Shown piece by piece: positions 44,903 through 53,773 of a DNA stretch of 64,000 nt. The notes beneath the pieces were generated by a model. That model was not told the origin of the DNA. It ran no database searches and worked only from the letters and a program-made list of their open reading frames with translations. The DNA lies in assembly GCF_000720325.1 (NCBI RefSeq), contig NZ_JOJM01000025.1:1-64000 (forward strand), given 5' to 3'. The stretch is from Streptomyces sp. NRRL B-1347. GTDB taxonomy: Bacteria > Actinomycetota > Actinomycetes > Streptomycetales > Streptomycetaceae. Each line of letters opens with the position of its first letter. Position 1 is the first letter of the stretch. A program made the translations under genes and the position numbers.

Positions 44903-45082
44903 TCAGGCGCCGCCGGCCTTCGGTGACTGCCGGACGGACTCGGCACTGGCGATCGCCGCGTCGACGGCGGCGTCCTCCTTCGCCTTGTTGGCGCCGCCCT
45001 GGGTCTTGACGATCGTCACGATGAGGCCGATGAAGAACACGGCCATCACTACGGGGGGCACGAGCGCGGAGACGTATTCCAT
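44903..45082 (-). CDS. small single-span membrane protein
   Basis: The 59-residue protein reads MEYVSALVPPVVMAVFFIGL and continues with IVTIVKTQGG, then a charged Ala/Lys/Asp helix (NKAKEDAAVDAAIASAESV). One N-terminal membrane span and a short cytoplasmic amphipathic tail are predicted. Function unknown. TACGCT 7 nt before the ATG suggests a leaderless transcript. A strong intrinsic terminator directly downstream shows it is a discrete expressed unit despite its size. Confidence 0.8.
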   Translation of the reverse strand: MEYVSALVPPVVMAVFFIGLIVTIVKTQGGANKAKEDAAVDAAIASAESVRQSPKAGGA

Positions 45083-45096
45083 GCCCCCCAGCGTAG

Positions 45097-45765
45097 CTAG
45101 CCCGCCGCGAGCCGCTGCGACGGGGCGGGGGGCGGTGCCGGGCGCTTGGGCGGGAACACCTCGGCCGGGGTGGGCACCGGGCGGGGCCGCGCGGGCGGCG
45201 TCGCGGGGGGCTCGGCGGGCGGGTTCGGCCGGGGCGCGGGCTTGTCGCCGTCGGCGGCGCGGCCGCCGGGCAGGGCGAGGAGCCGGGTGCGGGACTGCGG
45301 CACCAGGGGCCGGGGCGGGGGCGCGGTGCGGCTGTCCGCCGCCCGGGCTTCGCCCGCCGCCGCGAGGCGGGCGCGCAGGGCCCGCTCGGCGAGGCCCTCG
45401 CAGCGGGCGAGCAGGGCGGCCGCGCGCGGGGTGCCGCGCAGGGCGCGCAGCGCCGCGAGGTCGTCGGGGGCGGGCCGGTAGCCGGTGGCGAGCACGTCCT
45501 CCAGGAGCTCCAGATAGCCGGCGGCGGTGCCGGGGAGCGCCGCCCGGTAACGCGCGAGGTCGGCCACCAGGAAGGCGCGCAGCCGTGCGCCTTCGCGCAC
45601 CGTCTCGTCGATGTCGTCGGCGAGGCGCACGCAGTCCTGCACGGCCTGGTCGTCGAGGGCGTGAGCGGTACTGGGGTGCAGGGCGAGGGCCAGGGCGCGG
45701 CGGAGCACGCGCAGCTCCGGTGCGCCGAAGGCCATGCCGCCCCGGGATCCGTATGGCGTGGGCAT
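45097..45765 (-). CDS. conserved actinobacterial protein with helical domain and Pro-rich tail
   Basis: The 222-residue protein has an N-terminal helical domain (PELRVLRRALALALHPSTAHALDDQAVQDCVRLADDIDETVREGARLRAFLVADLARYRAALPGTAAGYLELLEDVLATGY). A Leu/Ala/Arg-rich helix follows, then a Pro-rich disordered C-terminus of about 75 residues (PPAEPPATPPARPRPVPTPAE). No signal peptide or membrane span. I do not know its function. The ATG at 45765 was chosen as the first in-frame Met after the upstream non-coding region. It precedes the 59-residue gene by 14 bp. Confidence 0.7.
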   Translation of the reverse strand: MPTPYGSRGGMAFGAPELRVLRRALALALHPSTAHALDDQAVQDCVRLADDIDETVREGARLRAFLVADLARYRAALPGTAAGYLELLEDVLATGYRPAPDDLAALRALRGTPRAAALLARCEGLAERALRARLAAAGEARAADSRTAPPPRPLVPQSRTRLLALPGGRAADGDKPAPRPNPPAEPPATPPARPRPVPTPAEVFPPKRPAPPPAPSQRLAAG

Positions 45766-45907
45766 GGGGTGACGATACGCGCGCAAAGGACAAAATCGTC
45801 TTAACTCACCCGTTTGCGCGACGCGTCGCCCCTGCCCGCGGCGCACCGGCGCCGGAGTCCCGCGCACCCGTCGGGACGGGGCGTGCGCACGCCCGGGCGG
45901 GGCGCCC

Positions 45908-46249
45908 CTAGTCGGCGCGGCGGCGTGTCGTGGCGAAGGTGACCGCCCCTACGCCGAGGGCCGCCGCTCCGCCGATCGCGATCCACGGGAGCACCCCCGC
46001 GCCGGTCTCGGCCATGCGCCCGGCCGGCCGGGGCTCGTCGGTGAGCCCGGAGGGCCCGGAGGAGCTGGTGGGCTCGACCGTGGAGAGGGGCGCGGGGGCC
46101 TCGGCTCCCGCGGGCACGTACGCGGCCTCCGCGCGCGTCACACGGGCCGTGGTCGCCTCGGCGACCGGCGCGGCGGCCGTGAGCGTCGCCGCCGCCAGGG
46201 CCACCGCGGCGCCCCACCGCCCCCTACGCCTCATGCGTCCCACGCCCAT
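45908..46249 (-). CDS. small cell-wall-anchored protein, probable class E sortase substrate
   Basis: The protein of about 113 residues has an N-terminal signal peptide (basic RMRRRGRWG, hydrophobic AAVALAAATLTAAAPVAEA). A short Pro/Ser/Glu extracellular part follows. The C-terminal sorting signal is a MAETG pentapeptide, a membrane span (VLPWIAIGGAAALGVGAVTF) and a TTRRRAD tail. Streptomyces sortase E prefers LAxTG, so MAETG is a near-consensus variant. It would be linked to peptidoglycan. Start could be ATG 46249 or 46234. Confidence 0.78.
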   Translation of the reverse strand: MGVGRMRRRGRWGAAVALAAATLTAAAPVAEATTARVTRAEAAYVPAGAEAPAPLSTVEPTSSSGPSGLTDEPRPAGRMAETGAGVLPWIAIGGAAALGVGAVTFATTRRRAD

Positions 46250-46330
46250 CAGGCACCCAGCCCCCACACCCGCTCAGAACCCCTCCCGGGAGAGACTCCC
46301 CGGAGGGGGCCGGGGTTGCCTGACGGAACG

Positions 46331-47137
46331 TCAAGTACGGGACACGTTCCGCTCGTAGACCAGGCGGAGGCCGATCAGCGTCAGCCACGGCTCGTGCTCG
46401 TCGATGACCGACGCCTCGCCGAGCACCATGGGCGCGAGCCCGCCCGTGGCGATGACCGTGACGTCACCGGGCTCCCCCTGCGGGCCCGCGAGCTCGCGGG
46501 CCATCCGCCGTACGACGCCGTCGACCTGGCCCGCGAAGCCGTACAGGATACCCGCCTGCATGGCCTCCACGGTGTTCTTGCCGATGACGCTGCGCGGCCG
46601 GGCCAGCTCGATCTTGCGCAGCTGCGCGCCGCGTACGCCGAGGGCCTCCACGGAGATCTCGATGCCGGGCGCGATGACGCCGCCCGCGTACTCGCCGCGC
46701 GCGGAGACCGCGTCGAACGTCGTCGCCGTACCGAAGTCCACGACGATCGCGGGCCCTCCGTAGAGCTCGACCGCCGCGACCGCGTTGATGATGCGGTCGG
46801 CGCCGACCTCCTTGGGGTTGTCCATGAGGATGGGGACGCCGGTCTTGATGCCGGGCTCCACGAGGACGGCAGGAACGTCGCCGTAGTAGCGGCGGGTGAC
46901 CTCGCGGAGCTCGTGCAGGACGGACGGGACCGTGGAGCAGATCGCGATGCCGTCGATGCCGTCGCCCAGCTCCTCGCCGAGCAGCGGGTGCATGCCCATC
47001 AGGCCGTTGAGGAGCACCGCCAGTTCGTCGGCGGTGCGCCGGGCGTCGGTGGAGATGCGCCAGTGCTCGACGATGTCCTCGCCGTCGAAGAGCCCGAGGA
47101 CGGTGTGGGTGTTGCCGACGTCGATCGTGAGCAGCAT
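46331..47137 (-). CDS. coaX: type III pantothenate kinase
   Basis: The 268-residue ASKHA-fold kinase phosphorylates pantothenate, the first step of CoA synthesis, and is insensitive to feedback by CoA. Motifs: MLLTIDVGNTHTVLGLFDGE (P-loop equivalent), GADRIINAVAA, VVDFGTATTFDAVSARGEYAGGVIAPGI, GKNTVEAMQAGILYGFAGQVDG and VIATGGLAPMV. It begins 6 bp after nadC and is the last gene of the NAD/pantothenate operon. The link of panC and coaX in one transcript is metabolically coherent. Confidence 0.95.
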   Translation of the reverse strand: MLLTIDVGNTHTVLGLFDGEDIVEHWRISTDARRTADELAVLLNGLMGMHPLLGEELGDGIDGIAICSTVPSVLHELREVTRRYYGDVPAVLVEPGIKTGVPILMDNPKEVGADRIINAVAAVELYGGPAIVVDFGTATTFDAVSARGEYAGGVIAPGIEISVEALGVRGAQLRKIELARPRSVIGKNTVEAMQAGILYGFAGQVDGVVRRMARELAGPQGEPGDVTVIATGGLAPMVLGEASVIDEHEPWLTLIGLRLVYERNVSRT

Positions 47138-47143
47138 GGCGGG

Positions 47144-48166
47144 TTACTCCGCCCCGCGCGCGGGGGCCTCGGCGGCGTCCCGCAGGTCGAGGCCGATGTC
47201 CAGGATCGGCGATGAGTGCGTGAGGGCGCCGACCGCGAGGAAGTCGACGCCCGTCTCCGCGTACGCCCTGGCGTTCTCCAGGGTGAGGCGGCCAGAGGAC
47301 TCCAGGAGCGCGCGGCCGCCGACGATCGCGACGGCCTCCTCGGTCTCGCCGGGCGTGAAGTTGTCCAGGAGGATCAGGTCGGCGCCCGCCTCCACGACCT
47401 CGCGCAGCTGGTGGAGGGTGTCCACCTCGACCTCGACCGCCACGTCCGGGAAGGCGTCCCTGACGGCCTTGAAGGCCTGGGCCACGCCGCCCGCAGCGAC
47501 CACGTGGTTGTCCTTGACGAGGGCCGCGTCGGCGAGCGACATGCGGTGGTTGACGCCGCCGCCCGCGCGGACCGCGTACTTCTCCAGGGAGCGCAGGCCC
47601 GGCGTCGTCTTGCGGGTGTCGCGGACCTTCGCCCCGGTGCCCTCCAGGGCGTCCGCCCACGTGCGCGTGGCGGTCGCGATGCCGGACAGGCGGCACAGCA
47701 CGTTCAGCGCGCTGCGCTCGGCGGTGAGCAGGTCACGGGTGCGGGTGGTGATGCTCAGGAGGACGTCACCGGCCTCGACGCGCTCGCCGTCCTCGACGTG
47801 CCGCTCCACCTCGAACTCGTCCGCGCAGACCACGGAGACGATGGCCTCTGCGACCCTGAGGCCCGCGACGGTGCCCGCCTCGCGCGCCGTGAAGTCGGCG
47901 GTGGCGACGGCCTCTTCGGGGATGGTGGCGACCGTCGTGACGTCCACGGCGTCCGGCGAGAACTCCATGTCCTCGGCGATCGCGAGGTGCGCGATGTCCT
48001 CGACCTGCACGGGGTCGAGCCCGGCGGCGGCCAGGAGCTCGGCGAGCGACGGGTCGAGTCCGCAGGCCATGGAGTCGGGCGCCTCGTCGCCGCAGCCGCA
48101 GGCGTCGCCGCAGCCGCTGTCGGCGATGGGGAGTTCGGGGGTGCCGGTGGTGCTCACGTCGGTCAC
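47144..48166 (-). CDS. nadC: nicotinate-nucleotide pyrophosphorylase (carboxylating)
   Basis: The 340-residue quinolinate phosphoribosyltransferase converts quinolinate and PRPP to nicotinate mononucleotide. Motifs: LNVLCRLSGIATATRTW, RDTRKTTPGLRSLEKYAVRAGGGVNHRMSL, LVKDNHV, VEVEVDTLHQL, LILLDNF and LESSGRLT. A Cys-rich N-terminal extension (DSGCGDACGCGDEAPDSMACGLD, about residues 17-39) lies outside the usual family length and could bind metal. The GTG at 48166 overlaps the nadB stop in GTGA, giving translational coupling. Confidence 0.95.
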   Translation of the reverse strand: MTDVSTTGTPELPIADSGCGDACGCGDEAPDSMACGLDPSLAELLAAAGLDPVQVEDIAHLAIAEDMEFSPDAVDVTTVATIPEEAVATADFTAREAGTVAGLRVAEAIVSVVCADEFEVERHVEDGERVEAGDVLLSITTRTRDLLTAERSALNVLCRLSGIATATRTWADALEGTGAKVRDTRKTTPGLRSLEKYAVRAGGGVNHRMSLADAALVKDNHVVAAGGVAQAFKAVRDAFPDVAVEVEVDTLHQLREVVEAGADLILLDNFTPGETEEAVAIVGGRALLESSGRLTLENARAYAETGVDFLAVGALTHSSPILDIGLDLRDAAEAPARGAE

Positions 48167-49866
48167 TGCTCCTGAGTGCTGGGGAAGCTGGCGTTGTCGG
48201 TGGTGCGGGTGGCGAGAGTGCGGTCGGGATTGATGCGTACGACGATGTGGCGTCCCCACGCCGCGTCGTCGCGGGCCCCGTGGTCCTCGCGCCAGTGGCA
48301 GCCACGAGTCTCCTCGCGCCGCTGGGCCGCCGCCACCAGGACGCGGGCCACGCACAGGAGGTTGGTGGTCTCCCAGGCGTCGACGCCCGGCTCGGCGGTC
48401 TTGCCGTCCTCGGCGAGCGCGCCCGCCGCGTCCGCGTGGATCCCGGCGAGCCGCTCGGCGGCCTCGGCGAGCGAGGCGGCGGACCGCAGCACTCCGGCGC
48501 CCTCGGTCATGACCCGCTGGATGGCGAAGCGGGCCTCCGGGGGCAGCAGGGGGTGGGCGGGCTGCTCCGGGGCCGCCACCGGGGCGGGCACGCGCGCGTG
48601 GAGGGTGTCCGCGGCCTGCCGGGCGGCGATGTCCGCCGCGATGCGCTCGGCGTAGACCAGGCCCTCCAGGAGGGAGTTGGAGGCGAGCCGGTTCGCGCCG
48701 TGCACGCCCGTGCAGGCGACCTCTCCGCACGCGTACAGGCCCGCCACCGTGGTGCGGCCGTGCAGGTCGGTGCGGACGCCGCCGGAGGCGTAGTGCGCGG
48801 CGGGGGCCACCGGGACGGGCTCGGTCACCGGGTCGATGCCGTGCGCCCGGCAGGCGGCGAGGATCGTCGGGAAGCGCGTGGCCCACATGTCGGCGCCGAA
48901 GTGGCGGGCGTCCAAGTACATGTGCTCGGCGCCCTGTTCCTGCATGCGGCGCATGATGCCCTTGGCGACGATGTCGCGCGGGGCCAGCTCGGCGAGCTCG
49001 TGGGCGCCCACCATGAAGCGCACGCCGTCCGCGTCCACGAGGTGGGCGCCCTCACCGCGCACGGCCTCGGAGACCAGCGGCTGCTGGCCCTCCGCGTCGG
49101 CGCCCAGGAAGAGCACCGTCGGGTGGAACTGCACGAACTCCAGGTCGGAGACCTCCGCGCCCGCGCGCAGGGCGAGCGCCACGCCGTCGCCCGTGGACAC
49201 GGACGGGTTCGTCGTCGCCGAGAAGACCTGGCCCATGCCGCCGGTGGCGAGCACCACGGCGGGCGCGCGCACGGCGCCCACGCCGTCGTGCTGGCCCTCC
49301 CCCATGACGTGCAGGGTCACGCCCGCCGCGTGCCCCTGGTCGTCCGTCAGGAGGTCCAGGACCAAGGCGTTCTCGACGGTGGGTATGCCGCGCTCGCGGA
49401 CCGCCTCGACGAGGGCGCGGGAGATCTCCGCGCCGGTCGCGTCGCCGCCCGCGTGCGCGATGCGGCGCCGGTGGTGCCCGCCCTCGCGGGTCAGCGCGAG
49501 TCCGCCCTCGGCGGCCGCGTCGAACCGGGCGCCCGTCTCGATGAGGCGGCGCACGGCGTCGGGTCCCTCGGTGACGAGGGTGCGCACCGCTTCCTCGTCG
49601 CACAGGCCCGCGCCCGCCACGAGGGTGTCGTCCAGGTGCTGCTCGGGGGTGTCGCCCTCGCCGAGCGCGGCGGCGATGCCGCCCTGCGCCCAGCGCGTGG
49701 AGCCGTCGTCCAGGCGCGCCTTGGTGACGACGACGGTCTCCAGGCCCGCCGCCGCGCAGCGCAGCGCGGCCGTCAGACCGGCCACTCCGGAGCCGACGAC
49801 CACGACGTCGGCGTCGAGGGACCAGCCGGGGGCGGGGGCGTGCAGCCGTATGCCAGTACCGCTCAT
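48163..49866 (-). CDS. nadB: L-aspartate oxidase
   Basis: The 567-residue FAD enzyme oxidises L-aspartate to iminoaspartate, the first step of de novo NAD synthesis. It has the N-terminal FAD Rossmann motif (DVVVVGSGVAGLTAALRCAAAGLETVVV), RWAQGGIAAALGEGDT, HAGGDATGAEISRAL, ATGGMGQVFSATTNP, ASGGVRTDLHGRTTVAGLYACGEVACTGVHGANRLASNSLLEGLV and the C-terminal helical domain. The partner nadA is not in the window; it lies elsewhere or is replaced. It overlaps nadC by 4 bp and follows panC by 55 bp. Confidence 0.96.
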   Translation of the reverse strand: MSGTGIRLHAPAPGWSLDADVVVVGSGVAGLTAALRCAAAGLETVVVTKARLDDGSTRWAQGGIAAALGEGDTPEQHLDDTLVAGAGLCDEEAVRTLVTEGPDAVRRLIETGARFDAAAEGGLALTREGGHHRRRIAHAGGDATGAEISRALVEAVRERGIPTVENALVLDLLTDDQGHAAGVTLHVMGEGQHDGVGAVRAPAVVLATGGMGQVFSATTNPSVSTGDGVALALRAGAEVSDLEFVQFHPTVLFLGADAEGQQPLVSEAVRGEGAHLVDADGVRFMVGAHELAELAPRDIVAKGIMRRMQEQGAEHMYLDARHFGADMWATRFPTILAACRAHGIDPVTEPVPVAPAAHYASGGVRTDLHGRTTVAGLYACGEVACTGVHGANRLASNSLLEGLVYAERIAADIAARQAADTLHARVPAPVAAPEQPAHPLLPPEARFAIQRVMTEGAGVLRSAASLAEAAERLAGIHADAAGALAEDGKTAEPGVDAWETTNLLCVARVLVAAAQRREETRGCHWREDHGARDDAAWGRHIVVRINPDRTLATRTTDNASFPSTQEQ

Positions 49867-49921
49867 GCGAGGGCTCCGATCACGGTCGTACGGGGGCTCG
49901 TGGCGGCCCGGGCGGACGCGG

Positions 49922-50923
49922 TCACGCCGGGCCTCCGAAGGTCAGCGGGAGGTTGTCGATGAGGCGGGTGGTGCCGACCTTGGCGGCGACGGCGAGCACC
50001 GCGTCGCCCTGGTGGCCGCGTGCGACCGGCCGGAAGTCCGACGGGTCGACGAGCGCCGCGTAGTCCAGGACGAGCGGGGGCCGGAGGCGTGCCGCCTCGT
50101 CGAGGACCTGCCGCGCGGCCGCGAGGACGGCCTCGGGGCCCGCGGGCGCGGCCTGGGCGACCGCGTGCGCGTCGGCTGCCGCGCGGGACTCGCCGAGCGC
50201 GTTCAGCGCGTCCGCGCGCGCGGGGGTGGCCGGGGCGAGCGCGGCCCGCGCGCGCAGGGCCTCCTGCGCGGCGTGCCGGTCGCGGCCCGCGAACAGGGCG
50301 CGGGAGAGCGCGAGCGCGGTGTGGCGCTCGGCCGGGGACAGATAGCGGTTGCGGCTGGAGCGGGCGAGGCCGTCCTCCTCGCGGACCGTCGGTATGGCGA
50401 CGATCTCCACGGGGAAGTTCAGATCCCGCGCCATGCGGCGGATCAGGGCGAGCTGCTGGGCGTCCTTCTGGCCGAACAGCGCCACGTCGGGGGCCGTCAG
50501 GTGCAGCAGCTTGGCGACGACGGTGAGGACGCCGTCGAAGTGCCCGGGGCGCGTGGCGCCTTCGAGGACCGTGCCCATGGGGCCCGCGGTGACGCGGACC
50601 TGCGGCTCGCCCCCGGGATAGACCTCCTCCGCGGAGGGCGCGAACACGACGTCCGCGCCCGCCTGCTCGGAGGTCTTCACGTCGGCTTCCAGGGTGCGCG
50701 GATAGCGGTCCAGGTCCTCGCCCGCGCCGAACTGCAGCGGGTTCACGAAGACCGTGACGACGACCTCGCCGTCCTCGCCCGCGAGCCGGCGGGCCTCGCG
50801 GATCAGCGTGGCGTGGCCCTCGTGCAGGGCGCCCATGGTCATGACGACGGCCCGGCGGCCGCTACGCGCGCGTGCGCGCAGTTCGCCGGCCGTGTGCAGG
50901 AGCCGGATCGGCGTGCCGCTCAT
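49922..50923 (-). CDS. panC: pantothenate synthetase
   Basis: The 333-residue enzyme joins pantoate and beta-alanine with ATP. Motifs: [23 protein letters not shown] (HIGH-like), [41 protein letters not shown] and [22 protein letters not shown]. It is about 40 residues longer than many PanC proteins owing to Ala-rich insertions in the C-terminal half. The ATG at 50923 overlaps the end of the DUF2520 gene in ATGA, so the two proteins are translationally coupled. Confidence 0.95.
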   Translation of the reverse strand: MSGTPIRLLHTAGELRARARSGRRAVVMTMGALHEGHATLIREARRLAGEDGEVVVTVFVNPLQFGAGEDLDRYPRTLEADVKTSEQAGADVVFAPSAEEVYPGGEPQVRVTAGPMGTVLEGATRPGHFDGVLTVVAKLLHLTAPDVALFGQKDAQQLALIRRMARDLNFPVEIVAIPTVREEDGLARSSRNRYLSPAERHTALALSRALFAGRDRHAAQEALRARAALAPATPARADALNALGESRAAADAHAVAQAAPAGPEAVLAAARQVLDEAARLRPPLVLDYAALVDPSDFRPVARGHQGDAVLAVAAKVGTTRLIDNLPLTFGGPA

Positions 50924-51918
50924 CGGTCTCCTCCGTCCGCTTCGCCGTCGCGGAATCCCTCGGTGCCGCCCGCCGCTCCTCCGGGGCCCGCGAGCACGCC
51001 GAGGAGGTCCTCGGCGAGCTCCGGCTTGAGGAGTCCGTGCGCGAGGGCGCGGTCGGCGGTGGCGCGGGCCATCGCCAGATACCCGGCGACGGTCTGCGGC
51101 GCGTGCTTGCGCAACTCGGCGACGTGCGCGGCGACGGTGCCCGCGTCCCCGCGCGCGACCGGTCCTGTCAGCGCGGCGTCGCCGGAGCGCAGGGCGTTGT
51201 CCAGGGCCGCGCCGAGGAGCGGGCCGAGCATGCGGTCGGGGGCGGTGACGCCCGCGCCGCGCAGCAGTTCCATGGCCTCGGCGACCAGGGTGACCAGGTG
51301 GTTGGCGCCGAGCGCGAGCGCCGCGTGGTACAGCGGCCGGGCCTCCTCGGCGATCCACTCGGGCTCGCCGCCCATCTCGATGACCAGGGCTTCGGCGGCG
51401 AGCCGCAGCTCCTCGGGCGCGGTCACGCCGAAGGAGCAGCCGGCCAGGCGCTGGACGTCCACGGGGGTGCCGGTGAAGGTCATGGCGGGGTGCAGCGCGA
51501 GCGGCAGCGCCCCGGCGCGCAGCGCGGGGTCGAGGATCTTCGTGCCGTACCGCCCGGAGGTGTGCACCAGGAGCTGTCCCGGGCGCACCGCGCCGGTCTC
51601 GGCGAGGCCTTCGACGAGACCGGGAAGCGCGTCGTCGGGCACGGTCAGGAGCACCAGGTCGGCCTGGGCCAGGACCTGCGCGGGCGAGACCAGGGGCACG
51701 TCCGGGAGCATCTCCGCGGCCCGCCTGACGGAGCTGTCGGAGACGCCCGACACGGCCACCGGACGGTGCCCGGCGAGCTGGAGCGCCGCGGCCAGGGCGG
51801 GGCCGACGCGGCCCGCGCCGACGACGCCCACGGTGAGCCGCGCGGGCCGGTCCTTGGGGTCGGGGCCGCGGCCCGCTCGGGGGTCGGAGTGCCGCTCCGG
51901 CCGGTGAGGTGCGTTCAC
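50920..51918 (-). CDS. Rossmann-like and DUF2520 domain protein (possible PanG-type ketopantoate reductase)
   Basis: The 332-residue NAD(P)-binding protein has an N-terminal Rossmann motif ([24 protein letters not shown]) after about 25 disordered residues. [13 protein letters not shown] and [28 protein letters not shown] follow, then a helical DUF2520 domain ([26 protein letters not shown]). The fold is that of 6-phosphogluconate dehydrogenase-type reductases. The 4-bp overlap with panC suggests it makes pantoate, as the PanG family does; that is inference. Start GTG 51918 follows GGAAGG; an ATG at 51972 is an alternative. Confidence 0.85.
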   Translation of the reverse strand: MNAPHRPERHSDPRAGRGPDPKDRPARLTVGVVGAGRVGPALAAALQLAGHRPVAVSGVSDSSVRRAAEMLPDVPLVSPAQVLAQADLVLLTVPDDALPGLVEGLAETGAVRPGQLLVHTSGRYGTKILDPALRAGALPLALHPAMTFTGTPVDVQRLAGCSFGVTAPEELRLAAEALVIEMGGEPEWIAEEARPLYHAALALGANHLVTLVAEAMELLRGAGVTAPDRMLGPLLGAALDNALRSGDAALTGPVARGDAGTVAAHVAELRKHAPQTVAGYLAMARATADRALAHGLLKPELAEDLLGVLAGPGGAAGGTEGFRDGEADGGDR

Positions 51919-52053
51919 GCGATGACGCCTTCCGTTCCAGTCCGCTCGGGGTACCGGACGATTTCTCGTCATGCTAACGCTATCCGTCGGCGCGGCGCCG
52001 TCGGCTGTCCACAGGCTGTGGGCATTCGTACGACCGCGCGGGATCATCTGTGG

Positions 52054-53292
52054 ATGACCGATCACGAAGCGCGGGGCGACGCGCTCGCTCCGCAGGAGAA
52101 CCCCGAGGCAGCCGGGCCGGAAGACCGGCGCGAGGACCCCGGGGCGGCCGGGCCCGGGGGCGGGGGCGAACCCGACGAGCAGGACCGGCGCATCGCGGCC
52201 GCGCGGGGCGCCCGGCGGGTCCTCTGCCGCCTCCCTGCGGCCGTTTCGCTGGGCGAGCGCCTCAGCGCCCTCGCGGCGGACGCGGCGGACGTCGCGGACC
52301 TGGAGGGGCCCGCCGACATGTACGGCGATGGCGTGGTCGCCGACCTGGAGGACGAGGTCGCGCGGCTGCTCGGCAAGGAGGCCGCCGCGTTCTTCCCGAC
52401 GGGCACGATGGCGCAGCAGGTGGCGCTGCGCTGCTGGGCGGGCCGCACCGGCAACGCGACGGTGGCGCTGCACCCGCGCTCCCACCCGGAGGTCCACGAA
52501 CGGGACGCCCTGGTCACGGTGAGCGGCCTGCGCACGGCGCACCCCACGGACGCCCCGCGCCCGCCCACGGCCGACGAGGTGCGGGACTTCGAGGAGCCCT
52601 TCGGCACGCTGATGCTCGAACTGCCCCTGAGGGAGCCCGGTTTCCTGCTGCCCACCTGGGACGAGCTCCAGGAGGTGGTGGCCGCGGCCCGCGAGCGGGA
52701 CGCCGTGGTCCACTTCGACGGCGCCCGGCTGTGGGAGTGCGCGCCGCACTTCGGCCGCCCCCTGGACGAGATCGCCGGGCTCGCGGACAGCGTGTACGTG
52801 TCGTTCTACAAGTCCCTGGAAGGGGTCGCGGGCGCCGCGCTCGCCGGTCCGCAGACCCTAGTGGAGGAGGCCCGGGCGTGGCGGCACCGCTACGGAGGGC
52901 TCGGTTTCCAGCAGTTCCCGACCGCCCTTTCGGCGCTGCTCGGCCTGCGGAACGTGTTGCCGCGCCTGCCGGAGTACGTCGCCCACGCGCGCGTGGTCGC
53001 CGACGCGCTGCGCGAGGCCCTGGAGGCCTCCGCGGTGCCGTGGGCACGCGTGCACCCCGAGCCGCCGCACACCCACCAGTTCCAGGTGTGGCTGCCGTAC
53101 CCGCCCGAGGTGCTGAACGAGGCGGCGCTCGCCCAGGCCGAGGAGACGAAGACCCTGCTGTTCTGGCGCTGGTTCGCCGACGGCCCGCCCGGCCTGTCCG
53201 TCACGGAGGTCACCGTGAACGGCCCCGGCCTGGCGTGGACGGCCGACGACGTCAAGGAAGCGGTCGCGGAGTTCGTACGCCGCCTCCCCTGA
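52054..53292 (+). CDS. PLP-dependent beta-eliminating lyase / threonine aldolase family
   Basis: The 412-residue fold-type I PLP enzyme has a disordered acidic N-terminus of about 45 residues. It then shows MYGDGVVADLEDEVARLLGKEAAAFFPTGTMAQQVAL, HPRSHPEVHER, VVHFDGARLWECAPHF (PLP-binding Asp) and the lysine motif SVYVSFYKSLEGVAGAALAG. Threonine aldolases cleave L-allo-threonine to glycine and acetaldehyde; the substrate here could differ. The C-terminal domain reads LLFWRWFADGPPGLSVTEVTV. Start ATG 52054. The last 41 bp overlap a convergent small gene. Confidence 0.87.
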   Translation: MTDHEARGDALAPQENPEAAGPEDRREDPGAAGPGGGGEPDEQDRRIAAARGARRVLCRLPAAVSLGERLSALAADAADVADLEGPADMYGDGVVADLEDEVARLLGKEAAAFFPTGTMAQQVALRCWAGRTGNATVALHPRSHPEVHERDALVTVSGLRTAHPTDAPRPPTADEVRDFEEPFGTLMLELPLREPGFLLPTWDELQEVVAAARERDAVVHFDGARLWECAPHFGRPLDEIAGLADSVYVSFYKSLEGVAGAALAGPQTLVEEARAWRHRYGGLGFQQFPTALSALLGLRNVLPRLPEYVAHARVVADALREALEASAVPWARVHPEPPHTHQFQVWLPYPPEVLNEAALAQAEETKTLLFWRWFADGPPGLSVTEVTVNGPGLAWTADDVKEAVAEFVRRLP

Positions 53293-53488
53293 GGCCGTGC
53301 AGGAGCCGGTGGAGGGCGGACCGCAGGCGTCCGTGCGCGGGGCGTTCGTGGATCACGGCGTTGAAGCGGCCGTAGTCGCGCACCTCGCGCACGACCTGCC
53401 AGTCGTGGACGCCGGGCGCGGGCGGCGCGGCCTGCCCGTGCTGGGCGGCGCGGTAGCTGTCGAGCAGGAACTGCTGGGTGACACTCAT
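53252..53488 (-). CDS. small conserved protein, unknown function
   Basis: The 78-residue protein begins MSVTQQFLLDSYRAAQHGQA, continues PPAPGVHDWQVVREVRDYGRF and NAVIHERPAHG, and ends in a basic Arg/Leu-rich tail (RLRSALHRLLHGLRGG). The ATG at 53488 follows AAAGG. No membrane span or signal is seen. Its last 41 bp lie antisense to the end of the aldolase-like gene. The 53489-53707 region upstream has only purine-rich imperfect repeats (GAGCCGGAAGA). Confidence 0.65.
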   Translation of the reverse strand: MSVTQQFLLDSYRAAQHGQAAPPAPGVHDWQVVREVRDYGRFNAVIHERPAHGRLRSALHRLLHGLRGGGVRTPRPLP

Positions 53489-53707
53489 GGCGTACGACCT
53501 TTCATGGCAAATGGTACTTAACGGGCACCGCAGAGGCAGCGGAGCCCGTCGGGCGATCGAGGGCGAGGGAGCCGGAAGAGACGAAGGAGCCGGAAGACGA
53601 GGGAGCGGGGAGGGGACGGGCCGCGGAGAGCGGCCCCGTCCTGGCGGGGCGGCGACATCGGCGCCCCGGCGATGACTCAAGCCTGCGCCAGACCCACGGG
53701 CCGCGTC

Positions 53708-53738
53708 CCGCCGATTGACGCCAGTCGTCAATCGGCGG
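53708..53738. promoter_or_regulatory. 13-bp-arm operator upstream of the ArsR-type regulator
   Basis: CCGCCGATTGACG and CGTCAATCGGCGG are perfect inverted arms separated by CCAGT. The site lies 36 bp before the ATG of the ArsR-family gene and contains ATTGAC/GTCAAT. Length, perfection and position fit an autoregulatory operator. Confidence 0.8.
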
Positions 53739-53773
53739 CGGCGCTGTCAGTGGCCCGGTGCACCATAGGGACC

